From Alphaproteobacteria bacterium (GTDB lineage: Bacteria; Pseudomonadota; Alphaproteobacteria; Acetobacterales; Acetobacteraceae), in NCBI GenBank assembly GCA_020850755.1, contig JADZEB010000003.1, forward strand, positions 1 to 62,362: a stretch of DNA of 62,362 bases. The letters are read 5' to 3'. Of this stretch, positions 1 to 9,304 are shown piece by piece; positions within the stretch are counted from its first letter, which is position 1, and every line of letters begins with the position of its first letter. Below the pieces are notes generated by a model. The model was not told the origin of the DNA. It worked only from the letters and a program-made list of their open reading frames with translations, and made no database searches. The position numbers were made by a program, and so were the translations under genes.

Positions 1-1524
1 CAGTTCGCCCGCCTTGAGCGCGGGGATCGCCTTGCCCACCGGCGCAGCGAAATCGTGGCGCACGTCGGAGGACAGGAAGCCGAGTGCCGATAGCACCGAA
101 GCCTCGCGCGGGATGATCGCGCGGGGAATGGAGAGTTCCCGCGCCACCGCATCGGCATGCAGCCCGCCCGCGCCGCCGAAGCAGAACAGGGTGAAGTCGC
201 GCGGGTCGAAGCCGCGGCGAACGGTCGCCGCGCGAATGCCCTCGGCGATGCGGCTCGATCCGAGCGCGTTGATCGCCATGCTGGCATCCTCGACCGACAG
301 GCCGAGCGGGCGGGCGATATGCTTCTCCACCGCCGCCGCCGCACGCTCGCGCGAGAGCTTCATCCGTCCGCCGAGGAACGTCTCGGGCGAGACATAGCCG
401 AGCACGACATTGGCATCGGTCAGCGTCGGCAACTCGCCACCGCGGCCATAGCAGGCGGGCCCAGGCTGCGCGCCCGCGCTCTCGGGGCCGAGGTCAAGGA
501 TGCCGCCGCCGTCGATCTTGGCGATGCTGCCGCCGCCGGCGCCGAGCGCCGCGATGTCGAGCGCCGGCACCGCCACCTTCACGTCGCAGAACTCGGTCTT
601 CTGCCGTTCGAACGGCACCGCGCCCTCGATCAGGCAGATATCGGTGCTGGTGCCGCCCATGTCGTAGGTGACCATGCGCTTCTCGGCGCCCATGCCGGCG
701 AACAGCGCGCCGGCCATGGCGCCGCCGGCCGGGCCGCTGGTGATGGCGCCCACGGCGAGCGCCACCGCCTGCTCGATCGGCAGCGCGCCGCCGGTGGACT
801 GCATCACGAGCACCGGCACGCGCAATCCTGCCTTGGCAAGGCCCGCCATCAGGTTGGCGAGATAGCGGCCAAGACCCGGTCCGACATAGGCATTCACGAC
901 GGCGGTGGAAAGGCGGTCATACTCCCCTTCCCGGCTCAGCACCTCGTGGCCGAGCGAGACATAGGGAGTCCAGCCCGACTTCTCGATGACGCCGCGCACC
1001 TGGTTCTCGTGGCTGCCATCGCGATGGGCGTTGAGAAACCCGATCGCCACTGCCTCCACGCCCTGTGCCCTGAGGCGTGCGAGCGCAGCTTCCGTCTCGG
1101 CGACATCAAGCGGTGCCTCCAGGGCGCCGTCCCAGCGCAGCCTCTCGGTCACCTCCACGCGCAACGGGCGCGGCACCAGGGGCTGGGGGAAGCGTTCGCG
1201 CAGATTGTAGCGGTCGGCCTTGGTGCCCTCGCGCAGTTCCAGAAGGTCGCGGAAGCCCTTGGTGGTGACAAGACCAACCTTGGCACCCTTGCGCTCGATC
1301 AGCGTGTTGGTGGCGACCGTGGTGCCGTGAATGAACAGCGTGGTCTCCGCCAGCACCTGTTCGAGCGCTCGGCCCAGCCCCTCGGCCAGCACGGCAAGGC
1401 CGTCCAGCACCCCGATCGACTGGTCCTGCGGTGTCGATGGCGCCTTCGCCGTATGAAGGCACCCCGCCGAATCGACTGCCACGATGTCGGTGAATGTGCC
1501 GCCGACGTCCACTCCGATGCGCAT
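1..1524 (-). CDS. Hydantoinase/oxoprolinase A family protein, 3' end cut by window edge
   Basis: N-terminal 508 codons of an HyuA-type ATP-dependent amidohydrolase (N-methylhydantoinase A / 5-oxoprolinase family); the family is usually near 690 residues, so roughly 180 are outside the window. The start at 1524 opens with MRIGVDVGGTFTDIV, the actin-like phosphate-binding motif of the family. The central motif YDMGGTSTDICLIEG and the following glycine-rich stretch (ALGAGGGSIAKIDGGG) are also family hallmarks. The enzyme would hydrolyse a cyclic amide (hydantoin, oxoproline or similar) with ATP in the cytoplasm. An HyuB-type partner, if present, lies beyond the left edge. It reads in the same direction as the tctAB pair just upstream (72-bp gap), which suggests the transporter supplies its substrate. 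The substrate itself cannot be told. Confidence 0.93.
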   Translation of the reverse strand, partial: MRIGVDVGGTFTDIVAVDSAGCLHTAKAPSTPQDQSIGVLDGLAVLAEGLGRALEQVLAETTLFIHGTTVATNTLIERKGAKVGLVTTKGFRDLLELREGTKADRYNLRERFPQPLVPRPLRVEVTERLRWDGALEAPLDVAETEAALARLRAQGVEAVAIGFLNAHRDGSHENQVRGVIEKSGWTPYVSLGHEVLSREGEYDRLSTAVVNAYVGPGLGRYLANLMAGLAKAGLRVPVLVMQSTGGALPIEQAVALAVGAITSGPAGGAMAGALFAGMGAEKRMVTYDMGGTSTDICLIEGAVPFERQKTEFCDVKVAVPALDIAALGAGGGSIAKIDGGGILDLGPESAGAQPGPACYGRGGELPTLTDANVVLGYVSPETFLGGRMKLSRERAAAAVEKHIARPLGLSVEDASMAINALGSSRIAEGIRAATVRRGFDPRDFTLFCFGGAGGLHADAVARELSIPRAIIPREASVLSALGFLSSDVRHDFAAPVGKAIPALKAGEL

Positions 1525-1596
1525 CGCGCCTGCTCTCCGTCTACAGTTCCGGAATACTGGTTGAATCCAAGACCACTCCGCACCCTGGCATCTGCG

Positions 1597-3096
1597 CTAG
1601 TCCGGCTCATGGGTGCGTGGGCGACGCCGCCCGAGCAACAGTGGCACGCAGAGCGACAACAACGTCAGCGCCACCAGTCCGAGCGAGATCGGCTTGGTGA
1701 AGAAGACCGTCCATTCCCCGACCATCAGGCTGCGGAAGAGATTTTCCTCGACGAGCCGCCCCAGGATAAGACCGAGAAGGAGCGCCACAGGCGAATAACC
1801 GAACCGCTTGACGACATAACCCAGGAGCCCGAAGACGACCATGATGCCGATATCGATCAGGAACTGCCGGCTGCTGAAAACACCCGTGATGCAGAAGATC
1901 GCCAGGATAGGGACAAGGATCCGCGTCGGCACGTATGCCACGCGTGCAAGCGATCCTGCGGTGGGCAGGCAGAAGACAATCGTCATGACGGAGCAGAACA
2001 TGAGAGCCCAGCCGATGGCGTAAGCCTCGGCGGCGTGGTTGTCGTAGAAGCCCGGTCCGGGCCGAATGCCCTGAAGCATCATCGCGGCGAGGAAGATTGC
2101 GGTCGTGCCGCTGCCCGGCACGCCAAGCGTCAATGTGGGGATCAGCGCGCCGGGGATCACGGAGTTGTTCGCCGCCTCGGTGGCGACAACGCCCTCATAG
2201 GTGCCCTTGCCGAATTCCTGCGGGGACTTCGACCATTGCTTTGCCTGCGAATAGGAAAGCACGCTCGCAACCGTCGCGCCCGTGCCTGGCACGATCCCGA
2301 CGATCATGCCGGTCACCGTCGCCTGCGCGATCACGCCGGGATAGCGCATCGCGATGCGTGCCCCTTCGATAGGCGGGCCGAGCCCCCGATAGCTCGCGAT
2401 GCCCGCCGAGGCGATGCGGTGGCGCCCGATAAGGGTCAGCAGCTCAGAGAAGCCGAACAGGCCAAGCAGCGCCGGCAGCAGCGGTATCGTCTCGTAGAGC
2501 TCGATGAAGCCGAAATGGGCGCGCGGCATCCCGTTGGTGAGATCGACACCGGTGGTGGCGATGAGCAGGCCGAGCGCAGCCGAGATCAGGCCCTTGATGG
2601 GATTGTCTCCGGTGAGAGAGGCCACTGCCGTGAGGCCGAACACGCCTAGCATGAACATCTCGGGCGATCCGAAGTTCAGCGCGAAAGCACCGAACAGCGG
2701 GCCGAGGAACATGAAGGCAATCGCACCAAGCGCTGTGCCGGCTGCGGATGATGCCACCGACACGCCTATCGCCTGGCCCGGATAGCCCTTCTTCGTCAGG
2801 GCATAGCCCTCGAAGGTCGTGGCACTCGCCCCTGGCGTGCCGGGCATGTTCATCAGGATCGCGGGATAGGCGCCCGCCACCTCGCCTGCGACATAGGCGC
2901 CGGTCATGAAGAACACTGCCGTCCACACGTTCATGTACACGGTGAAGGGCAGCGCCACGGCCAGGAAAGTGCTCTCGGTCATGCCCGGGATCGCGCCGAC
3001 GACGATGCCGGCCATGAAGCCGATCATCAACCAGCCGATATTCTCCCAGGTCATCAGGAGCAGCAGCCCTTGGCCTATGACAGCCGTGTCGTACAT
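1597..3096 (-). CDS. tctA: Tripartite tricarboxylate transporter large permease, TctA family
   Basis: A 499-residue hydrophobic inner-membrane protein, the usual length for TctA, the channel-forming subunit of secondary carriers fed by periplasmic TctC/Bug proteins. The signature ILMNMPGTPGASATTFEGY is at about residues 80-98, with GAIPG at 34-38. The second conserved block (VATEAANNSVIPGALIPTL, followed by GVPGSGTT) is in the C-terminal half. The start MYDTAVIG at 3096 was chosen because everything upstream in this frame is antisense to tctB. It begins four bases after the tctB stop, so the two are translationally close. No TctC gene is adjacent to this pair; it may sit beyond the left edge or elsewhere. 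The neighbouring hydantoinase suggests a cyclic amide or carboxylate substrate (inference). Confidence 0.95.
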   Translation of the reverse strand: MYDTAVIGQGLLLLMTWENIGWLMIGFMAGIVVGAIPGMTESTFLAVALPFTVYMNVWTAVFFMTGAYVAGEVAGAYPAILMNMPGTPGASATTFEGYALTKKGYPGQAIGVSVASSAAGTALGAIAFMFLGPLFGAFALNFGSPEMFMLGVFGLTAVASLTGDNPIKGLISAALGLLIATTGVDLTNGMPRAHFGFIELYETIPLLPALLGLFGFSELLTLIGRHRIASAGIASYRGLGPPIEGARIAMRYPGVIAQATVTGMIVGIVPGTGATVASVLSYSQAKQWSKSPQEFGKGTYEGVVATEAANNSVIPGALIPTLTLGVPGSGTTAIFLAAMMLQGIRPGPGFYDNHAAEAYAIGWALMFCSVMTIVFCLPTAGSLARVAYVPTRILVPILAIFCITGVFSSRQFLIDIGIMVVFGLLGYVVKRFGYSPVALLLGLILGRLVEENLFRSLMVGEWTVFFTKPISLGLVALTLLSLCVPLLLGRRRPRTHEPD

Positions 3097-3100
3097 GTGC

Positions 3101-3640
3101 CTAAGCCCCGAGCAACAGATGGTCGAGCCAGCCGGTCGGGAACGAAATCTGCAACGCACGCACCAGCAGATAGGCAAGAGCGACCGAGATCGCGAAGGCG
3201 CCAGGCAGCGCAACGTACCATCGCGCCGTGCCGAAGAGGAGCGACAGCGCGAACAGGTAGATCGTGCCGGTGACCAGGAACCCGGCAACCGAGACAAGAG
3301 GGACGAACAGCAGCGTGGCCACGCAGAACCCGATCTGGCGGGCCAGGGTGGCGCCGGAGCTGTCCTCGACATCCTCGGCGCCGGCCCCTGCCACCACCTC
3401 TTCAGGCGTCGGTGCCTCGTCAGCCTCGGGTCCGGGCAGTGCCGAGCGCCAGAGCTGCACCGCAAGCACCGCCAGCAGCAGAGCCAGGATCCCGATCAGC
3501 GCATAGGGCCAGAGGGTGGCACTCCCCGGCAGGTCGCTCGTCTGCCAGACATAGGACAGGCAGTACGCAACGACGAGCGCCGGGACCACCAGTTCGCCCG
3601 ACCAGGCTCGGCGCCTGCTTCCGCCTTGTGCTGGGTCCAT
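3101..3640 (-). CDS. tctB: Tripartite tricarboxylate transporter small permease, TctB family
   Basis: A 179-residue membrane protein with four predicted hydrophobic segments (about residues 20-37, 45-65, 105-125 and 130-175). This is the TctB layout: a poorly conserved small subunit that partners TctA. A long acidic, alanine-rich loop (about residues 72-100) separates the two hairpins and is larger than in the second TctB of this window. The start MDPAQGG at 3640 is preferred because upstream codons in frame do not look membrane-protein-like. It is followed by tctA after 4 bp. The 161-bp gap to the divergent hydrolase at 3802 must hold the promoters for both directions; no clear operator was seen there. 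Confidence 0.85.
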   Translation of the reverse strand: MDPAQGGSRRRAWSGELVVPALVVAYCLSYVWQTSDLPGSATLWPYALIGILALLLAVLAVQLWRSALPGPEADEAPTPEEVVAGAGAEDVEDSSGATLARQIGFCVATLLFVPLVSVAGFLVTGTIYLFALSLLFGTARWYVALPGAFAISVALAYLLVRALQISFPTGWLDHLLLGA

Positions 3641-3801
3641 GCCCGATCCCCCATCATGTCGCGCGTCCCGGCCTGGCGCGCATGCCGCCCGGTTCGTTTC
3701 GGTTGCGTGCCTGTTATCGTCCGACGCCCTGGCGCTTCTGTGAAGCCCCCTTGTCGCCCATGCGGCCCGCGCGCAGCATGGCCACAACCGGAGGTTCAGC
3801 C

Positions 3802-4953
3802 ATGACCGACCGCATCGATGATGCCAGGCTGATCGCCTGGGCCGAGCGCGCCGTGCGCCACCCGAGCCAGCAGACCGACCGCTTCGAGGCCGAGCCCGAG
3901 GTGCAGTCCTTCATCCGCGACTGCGCCGCGCCGATGGTGGCCGAGATGGGATTGGCCTGCCGCTTCGATGCGATGGGCAACCTAGTCGCCGAGATCGGCC
4001 CGCGCGATGCAGAGCGCAGCGCGATGCTGATGACCTATGCCATGACCCATCCAGCCGCGGCGATGCGCGATCCGTTCAGCGGCGCGATCGTCGAGACGCC
4101 CGCCGGCAAGGCGCTGCGCGGGCGTGGCGTGTCCGAGCAGAAGGGTGCGCTCGCCGCCGCCTTCGCCGCTACCGCCGCCTGGGTGAAGGCGCGGCCGGCG
4201 CGAAGTCGCCTGGTCCTCGCGGTCAGCACGGCCGGAGAGACGGGCCGGCATGATGCGGCGCGCGCCATGCTGGCCGAGATGGGGCCGGTGCCGCCGATGG
4301 GCATCGTCGTGCTCGGCACCGGCGGGCGCGTCGCGCTCGGCAACAAGGGCCGCATCGATGTCGAGCTGATCGTGCGCGGCAAGCCGGCCCACAGCAGCAC
4401 GCCCTGGGCCGGGGTGAACGCGATCGAGGGCGTGCGCCAGCTTCTCAACCAGATCAGCGCCCTGCCCATCACTTCGGGGCGGCATCCGGCACTGGGGCAG
4501 GCGACACTGACGCCGACCTTCATCGAGACCTTCCCGCGCGCCACCCACACCGTGCAGGCCGAGGCGCGCATCACGCTCGACCGCAGGCTGCTGCCGGGCG
4601 ACGACCCGAAGGCGGCCTTCGCCGAGATCGAACGCGGGCTCAGGCTCGATCCGCCGCTTGCGCTGGAGGTCAGGCTCGGCGCCTACATGTATCCGAGCGA
4701 TGTGCCGGCCGACGCCCCGCTCGTGCGGGCGATCACCGATGGCTGCGCGCGCATGGGGCTGCCGGCACCCGAGACCTATCACAGCCATGGCGCGCTCGAT
4801 GCCGGCTACCTCACCGAGACGGGCTGCCAGGCCGTGATGTGGGGGCCAGGCGCACCCGAGCAGTGGCACAGCAACGAGGAGCAGGTGCCGCTGGCCGATC
4901 TGGCCAGCGGTGCCCGGGCCTATCTCGGTTTTCTGCGCGCGGCCCTCGGCTGA
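3802..4953 (+). CDS. M20-family metallohydrolase-like protein with remodelled active site
   Basis: A 383-residue protein of the M20/M25/M40 amidohydrolase fold, with a strong Shine-Dalgarno (GGAGG, 7 nt before ATG 3802). The dimerisation-domain motif is clear (KPAHSSTPWAGVNAIE, about residues 190-205), as is a C-terminal His in GPGAPEQWHSNEEQ. The canonical GHxD metal/catalytic motif is replaced by YAMT (79-82), the bridging Asp in the (S/A)DxKG motif by Glu (SEQKG, E112), and the EE pair by GE (145-146). If it is an enzyme, its metal centre differs from CPG2/DapE-type members. It lies convergent to a paralogue, with 10 bp between the stop codons. Context suggests amide or carbamoyl hydrolysis linked to the Tct and hydantoinase genes (inference). 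Annotated M20 by fold; activity uncertain. Confidence 0.88.
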   Translation: MTDRIDDARLIAWAERAVRHPSQQTDRFEAEPEVQSFIRDCAAPMVAEMGLACRFDAMGNLVAEIGPRDAERSAMLMTYAMTHPAAAMRDPFSGAIVETPAGKALRGRGVSEQKGALAAAFAATAAWVKARPARSRLVLAVSTAGETGRHDAARAMLAEMGPVPPMGIVVLGTGGRVALGNKGRIDVELIVRGKPAHSSTPWAGVNAIEGVRQLLNQISALPITSGRHPALGQATLTPTFIETFPRATHTVQAEARITLDRRLLPGDDPKAAFAEIERGLRLDPPLALEVRLGAYMYPSDVPADAPLVRAITDGCARMGLPAPETYHSHGALDAGYLTETGCQAVMWGPGAPEQWHSNEEQVPLADLASGARAYLGFLRAALG

Positions 4954-4963
4954 GCGTCACTCC

Positions 4964-6184
4964 TCAGCACAGCCGGGCGGCGATCATCCCGGCGAACACG
5001 GCCGCCGCATCCGCGACGCGATCGACCGACGCCATGTCGAGATCGGTGTGCGCGAACTGGTGCTCGCCCGCGCCGAAATTGCAGGTCGGGATACCGACAT
5101 GGTTGAGGTAGCCCTGGTCGAAAGCCGAGGGCGCGTGCCACATCTCCACTTCACGTCCCAGCATCGCCTGCGCCGAAGCCTGGACTGCCCGCACCACCGG
5201 CGAGTCCGGCGTGACCAGCGACGGGTGCATGAACGGACCCAGCACCACCTCTACCCGCAAGGGCTTGCCGCTGGCGGGGTCCTTCATGCCATCGACGCCC
5301 ATTGCCAGCTTGCGGATCTCCTCGAAGGCGGCTTGCGGATCGTCGCCCGGCAGCAGCCGGCGGTCGAAGGTGATCTCGCAGCGGTCCTGCACCGTGTGGG
5401 TGGCGTCCGGAAAGCTGCGGATATGGTTCACCGTCAGCGTCGGCCGGCCGAGATCCGGGTGGCTGCCGTCCAGCTTCACGCCTTTCAAGACGCGGCCAAT
5501 CACCTCGATCGCGCCGGTGATGGCGTTGGCCCCGTCGAAGGGCTTGGCGCTGTGGCTCGGCGTGCCGTGCACAGTCACGAACACGTCGATGCGACCGCGA
5601 TTGCCCAGCGTGAGCTTGAGCCCCGTGCCGCCGAGCACCGCCATGTCGGCGCGCACGCCCTCGCCCTCGATGATGCTGCGGATGGCGTCATGCCGGCCGG
5701 TCTCGCCCGAGGTGCAGCAGAGGACGATGAGCCGACCCCGGATCGGCAATCCCGCTGCTCTGACCACCTCGATCGCGTGCAGCACCGAAGCCATATGGCC
5801 CTTCTGCTCGCTGGCACCCTTGCCAAGCACCGCCTCGCCAGGCAGCCCGTGCGGGCGCGCATCGATCACATCGCCCGCATAGGCGTTCTTCATCGTCGCC
5901 TGCGGCTGGTTCATGGCGTTGGTGATCAGCATCAGCGAGCGGCCGGTGGCGTTCTCGCCCAACTCGGCGATCAGGTTTCCCATCGCATCGTAGCGGATGC
6001 GATCGACCCCCATGGCGCGCAGCTTGGGATCGACCGCCTTGCGGATGAACTCGCGCAGCAGCGGTTCGGCTTCCAGAAGTTCGGTCTGCGGGCTCGGCAC
6101 GCGCACGAGATCGACCAGGAGCTCGCGGCAGCGATCGAGGCGAACAAGGGCCTTCATGCGGGCGGCAAGAGCGGCGTCGAGCAT
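4964..6184 (-). CDS. M20-family metallohydrolase-like protein, paralogue with remodelled active site
   Basis: A 406-residue paralogue of the convergent neighbour. They share FDAMGN/YDAMGN, GRGVSEQKG/GKGASEQKG, GETGRHDA and LGN(K/R)GRID. ATG 6184 is chosen over an upstream in-frame codon because GGAGG lies 6 nt before it. The GHxD motif is replaced by NAMN (89-92), the bridging Asp by Glu126, and the catalytic Glu of the EE pair by Gly160 (E161 kept). The dimerisation domain (GTPSHSAKPFDGANAI) is intact. It is the last gene of an apparent operon OCD-tctC-tctB-tctA-M20 (48-bp gap to tctA), so it probably processes whatever that carrier imports. The same substitutions in two paralogues argue for a distinct subfamily rather than decay. 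Confidence 0.88.
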   Translation of the reverse strand: MLDAALAARMKALVRLDRCRELLVDLVRVPSPQTELLEAEPLLREFIRKAVDPKLRAMGVDRIRYDAMGNLIAELGENATGRSLMLITNAMNQPQATMKNAYAGDVIDARPHGLPGEAVLGKGASEQKGHMASVLHAIEVVRAAGLPIRGRLIVLCCTSGETGRHDAIRSIIEGEGVRADMAVLGGTGLKLTLGNRGRIDVFVTVHGTPSHSAKPFDGANAITGAIEVIGRVLKGVKLDGSHPDLGRPTLTVNHIRSFPDATHTVQDRCEITFDRRLLPGDDPQAAFEEIRKLAMGVDGMKDPASGKPLRVEVVLGPFMHPSLVTPDSPVVRAVQASAQAMLGREVEMWHAPSAFDQGYLNHVGIPTCNFGAGEHQFAHTDLDMASVDRVADAAAVFAGMIAARLC

Positions 6185-6232
6185 CGGAACCTCCGCGACA
6201 GGGAAAGCGGGCCTGGAACGCAATGCTGTGGA

Positions 6233-7708
6233 TCAACCGCCGCGGAAGCGGCGCTTCATCCCCGGCAGCACGACCATAAGGATGCAGGCGGTGAGCACGA
6301 CACCCGAGATCGGGCGAACAAAGAAGGTAAGGTAGTCGCCATCGGACAACACCAGCGCCTGGTGGAAGGACTTCTCCACCAGCTGGCCCAGGATCAGGCC
6401 GATGATCAGCGAGATCAGCGGATAGCCATTGCGGCGCGCGACATAGCCGAAGACACCGAAGCCGATCGCAACGAAGACATCCGCCACGCTGCGTTGCACG
6501 CCATAGGCGCCGGCCAGGCTGACGGCAATCAGGATCGGCGCCATGATCTCGACGCGCACGACAGTAACGAGCGCGAACCATGGGATCATCACCACGCACA
6601 GCACCGCAGCCATGATGGTGGCGATCATCAGTCCGGCGAAGAACCCGTAGACAAGATCGGCGTTGGCCTGGAACAGAAGTGGGCCGGGCCGGATGCCATG
6701 GATGGTCACCGCAACCAGCAGGATCGCCGCCGTCGCACCGCCTGGTATGCCAAGTGTGAGGGCCGGGATGAAGCTGGTCGGGATGCAGGAGTTGTTCGAA
6801 GCCTCGGGCGCGATCACGCCCTCGGGCGAGCCCTTGCCGAACAGCTCGGGCCTGCGCGAGGTGCGATGCGCGATAGAGTAGGATAGGAAGTTCGCCGCCG
6901 TGGCGCCGACACCCGGAATGATGCCGATGATTGCGCCGACCCCGATGCTGCCCCACAGCGCGCGCGGATACCGCAGCGTGTCGACAAGGCCCTCCCACAA
7001 GCTGCCTTCCAGCTTGCCGCCGCGCGCTATGGTGCCGCCCGATGTCATCATGAAAATGATCTCGGTAATGGCGAACAGCCCGATCGTCACGGTAACGAAG
7101 TCGATTCCCGCCTCGAGATAGATCGAGCCGAAGGCATAGCGCGTATGGCCGAGCACCGCATCCTGGCCGACGAAGCTGACCACGATCCCGACGCAGCCCA
7201 TGATCAGGCCCTTGAGCGTATCGCCCGAGGAAGCCACGGCAACGATGGTCAGTCCAAGGATGCCTAGGGCGAAATGGTCGGCCGGGCCGAAAGCAAGCGC
7301 GACCTCGGCGATCGGCTGCGACAAGGTAGTCAACAGCACCACGCCTACCAGGCCGCCGACCAGCGACGCGCCAACCGAAAGACCCATCGCCACCCGCGCG
7401 CGACCCTGCTGGGCGAGCGGATAGCCATCATAGGCGGTGGCGGCCGAACTGGCATCGCCGGGGATATTGAGCAGGATCGAGGTGATCGATCCGCCGAATG
7501 CACCAGCCACCGAGATGGAGGCGAGCATCAGCAGCGCCGCAAGCGGACTCATGGAGAAGGTGAAGGGAATCAGGATCGCCATCGCCGAGGTGGCGCCAAG
7601 TCCCGGCAGCACGCCGATCCACAGGCCAACGACGGTGCCGAACAGCATCACCGCGATGTTCTCGACGGTCACTGCGGTGGCCAGCCCGAGCAGGAGATTG
7701 TCCAGCAT
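6233..7708 (-). CDS. tctA: Tripartite tricarboxylate transporter large permease, TctA family (second copy)
   Basis: A 491-residue polytopic membrane protein of the TctA family with the signature ILLNIPGDASSAATAYDGY at about residues 79-97 and GVLPG at 32-36. A conserved second half contains APEASNNSCIP and a GIPGG turn. It forms the main permease of a complete TctCBA set; tctB lies 19 bp upstream and tctC upstream of that. AGGA precedes the ATG at 7708 by about 5 nt. It differs clearly from the TctA at 1597-3096, so the two are separate systems, not a recent duplication. The substrate is a di/tricarboxylate or other small anion; the linked OCD-like and M20-like genes point to an amino-acid-related compound (inference). 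Confidence 0.95.
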   Translation of the reverse strand: MLDNLLLGLATAVTVENIAVMLFGTVVGLWIGVLPGLGATSAMAILIPFTFSMSPLAALLMLASISVAGAFGGSITSILLNIPGDASSAATAYDGYPLAQQGRARVAMGLSVGASLVGGLVGVVLLTTLSQPIAEVALAFGPADHFALGILGLTIVAVASSGDTLKGLIMGCVGIVVSFVGQDAVLGHTRYAFGSIYLEAGIDFVTVTIGLFAITEIIFMMTSGGTIARGGKLEGSLWEGLVDTLRYPRALWGSIGVGAIIGIIPGVGATAANFLSYSIAHRTSRRPELFGKGSPEGVIAPEASNNSCIPTSFIPALTLGIPGGATAAILLVAVTIHGIRPGPLLFQANADLVYGFFAGLMIATIMAAVLCVVMIPWFALVTVVRVEIMAPILIAVSLAGAYGVQRSVADVFVAIGFGVFGYVARRNGYPLISLIIGLILGQLVEKSFHQALVLSDGDYLTFFVRPISGVVLTACILMVVLPGMKRRFRGG

Positions 7709-7727
7709 GTCCTGTCAGCCCGAGCGA

Positions 7728-8234
7728 CTAGTCTTCATCGTCGACATAGAAGATCTCGTCCCACACAAGACCGGTGGGCAGCGGCACATTGAGCAGATAG
7801 GGGAACATGAAGGCGAGCACGGCGAGTGTGCCAACCGTAAGCAGCACGCGGCGCGCCAAATTGCGATAGCCCATCACCCACGGCCCCAGAAACACAACCA
7901 GGCCGGTCGCAATCCAGAAACCGAACAACCACATGACAATGCCAAAGGTCGGTGCGGCCGCAACCGCTATCCAAAGCGGCGTGGGCGGCGAAGCGCCGGC
8001 CACATCCTCCCCCTCCTCTGCGCCGGCGCCACGACCGGCCCCGGCAAGCCGGCCGGTCAGGCTGCGCACAAGATGCAGCGCCGCCATCGCCAGCCCGGCA
8101 GCGCCGATCACCGTCGGGAAAAGCCGCGCATCGCGCGGGTAACGCGCGGCTTCCACCAGCACGATCAGGAACATCGCCATCAGCACGATGCCCACTAGGC
8201 TTTCGGCCCAGCCGCGCTTGAGACTGCCGTTCAC
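7728..8234 (-). CDS. tctB: Tripartite tricarboxylate transporter small permease, TctB family (second copy)
   Basis: A 168-residue membrane protein with four hydrophobic stretches: residues about 12-27, 40-56, 85-110 and 118-150. This is the size and topology of TctB. The start is a GTG at 8234 with no obvious Shine-Dalgarno; the next in-frame ATG would remove the first membrane segment, so GTG is kept. It sits between tctC (49-bp gap) and tctA (19-bp gap) on the same strand. The C-terminal tail is acidic (DEIFYVDDED). The assignment depends on topology and position, because TctB sequences are weakly conserved. Confidence 0.88.
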   Translation of the reverse strand: MNGSLKRGWAESLVGIVLMAMFLIVLVEAARYPRDARLFPTVIGAAGLAMAALHLVRSLTGRLAGAGRGAGAEEGEDVAGASPPTPLWIAVAAAPTFGIVMWLFGFWIATGLVVFLGPWVMGYRNLARRVLLTVGTLAVLAFMFPYLLNVPLPTGLVWDEIFYVDDED

Positions 8235-8283
8235 GGAGCCGCGCGCCCGCCACTTGCCCGCATATGCATTGTCGGCACAGCGC

Positions 8284-9273
8284 CTATGCGGAGGTCAGCA
8301 AGCCTTTGTTCTCCTGGATCATGCGGTAATGTCCGCGCAGCAGTTCCTGCATGCGGGAGCGCGAGATCGGCGTCACGAACTCGCCGGCCCGGCGCATGCG
8401 CTCGATCAGGTCCGGCTTCTCGAACGCCTTGCGGAAGGCCTCCTCCAGCCGCTGCACGCGCGCAAGCGGAACCTTGGGCGAGGTCTTGGCGAACCAGATC
8501 TGATCGGCGGATTCGACCTGCGGGAATCCCTGCTGGGCCAATGTCTGCACATCGGGAAGTGACGGCTCGGCCTTGGTCAGGCCAAGGAAATGCAGGTTCT
8601 CGCGATTGCGCGACCCCGAAGCCGGACCGCTGCACACCACGTCCACATGCCCGCCCATCACCGCAGGATAGGCGCGACCCGAGCCGTCGAAATGGATGAT
8701 GTCGAAGTTCAGACCAAGCCGCTTCTGCACGATCGCGACCTGCAAGTGGCTCGATCCGCCCCGGCCGATCGTGCCGACAACCACACGCCGCTTCTTCGTC
8801 TCCTCGACGAAGTCACGGAACGTCCGGATCGGCGAATCCTTCTTCACGCAGAACTGCCAGCCGATGATGGTCCAGCCGAAGATCGGCTCGAACTCCAGCG
8901 CCTTGTACTCCGCACCGCCGATGATCTCGTCCATCACCGCGCCGGGCGAGGATTCGGTCATGATCGTGTAGCCATCGGCCCTTGCCCGATAGACGCGCGT
9001 GCGCGCGATCTTGCCGCCCGCCCCGACGGCATATTCAAGGTTCGTGCGCACGCCCTGCTCGGCCAGGAACGGCTGGATCGTGCGGCTGGTGAGATCGATC
9101 GAGCCGCCCGGAGCCTGATAGATCAGCCAGCTGAGCTCGCGCGAAGGGAAGCGCGGGCGGCGCTGCTGCTGGGCCGCGGCAGGCGCGCTTCCCCCGCCAA
9201 TAATGGCGGCGCCGGCAGCCATGCCTGCCACGCGCAAGAGCCCGCGGCGCGATGTCGTGATGTCCTTGGTCAT
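8284..9273 (-). CDS. tctC: Tripartite tricarboxylate transporter substrate-binding protein, TctC/Bug family
   Basis: A 329-residue periplasmic solute receptor of the Bug family. The start at 9273 is preceded by GGAG and opens with a twin-arginine-like leader (SRRGLLRVAG) ending in an Ala-rich cleavage region near residues 30-35, so export is probably by Tat. The family's N-terminal ligand-binding block is present as QAPGGSIDLTSR, a variant of the usual P-x-GG-x-x-D. FDGSGRAYPAVMGGHVD in the middle corresponds to the usual second ligand loop. It lies between the OCD-like gene (31 bp) and tctB (49 bp) and completes a TctCBA set. Bug proteins bind carboxylates; the ligand here is unknown. Confidence 0.93.
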   Translation of the reverse strand: MTKDITTSRRGLLRVAGMAAGAAIIGGGSAPAAAQQQRRPRFPSRELSWLIYQAPGGSIDLTSRTIQPFLAEQGVRTNLEYAVGAGGKIARTRVYRARADGYTIMTESSPGAVMDEIIGGAEYKALEFEPIFGWTIIGWQFCVKKDSPIRTFRDFVEETKKRRVVVGTIGRGGSSHLQVAIVQKRLGLNFDIIHFDGSGRAYPAVMGGHVDVVCSGPASGSRNRENLHFLGLTKAEPSLPDVQTLAQQGFPQVESADQIWFAKTSPKVPLARVQRLEEAFRKAFEKPDLIERMRRAGEFVTPISRSRMQELLRGHYRMIQENKGLLTSA

Positions 9274-9304
9274 GGTTCCTCTCTCCCTGATACGAGCTTC
9301 TTGT

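Noticed and set aside
157-2649. Plus-strand open frame of 830 codons
   Set aside because: Antisense to the hydantoinase and tctA genes, which are clearly real; no domain, low-complexity composition.
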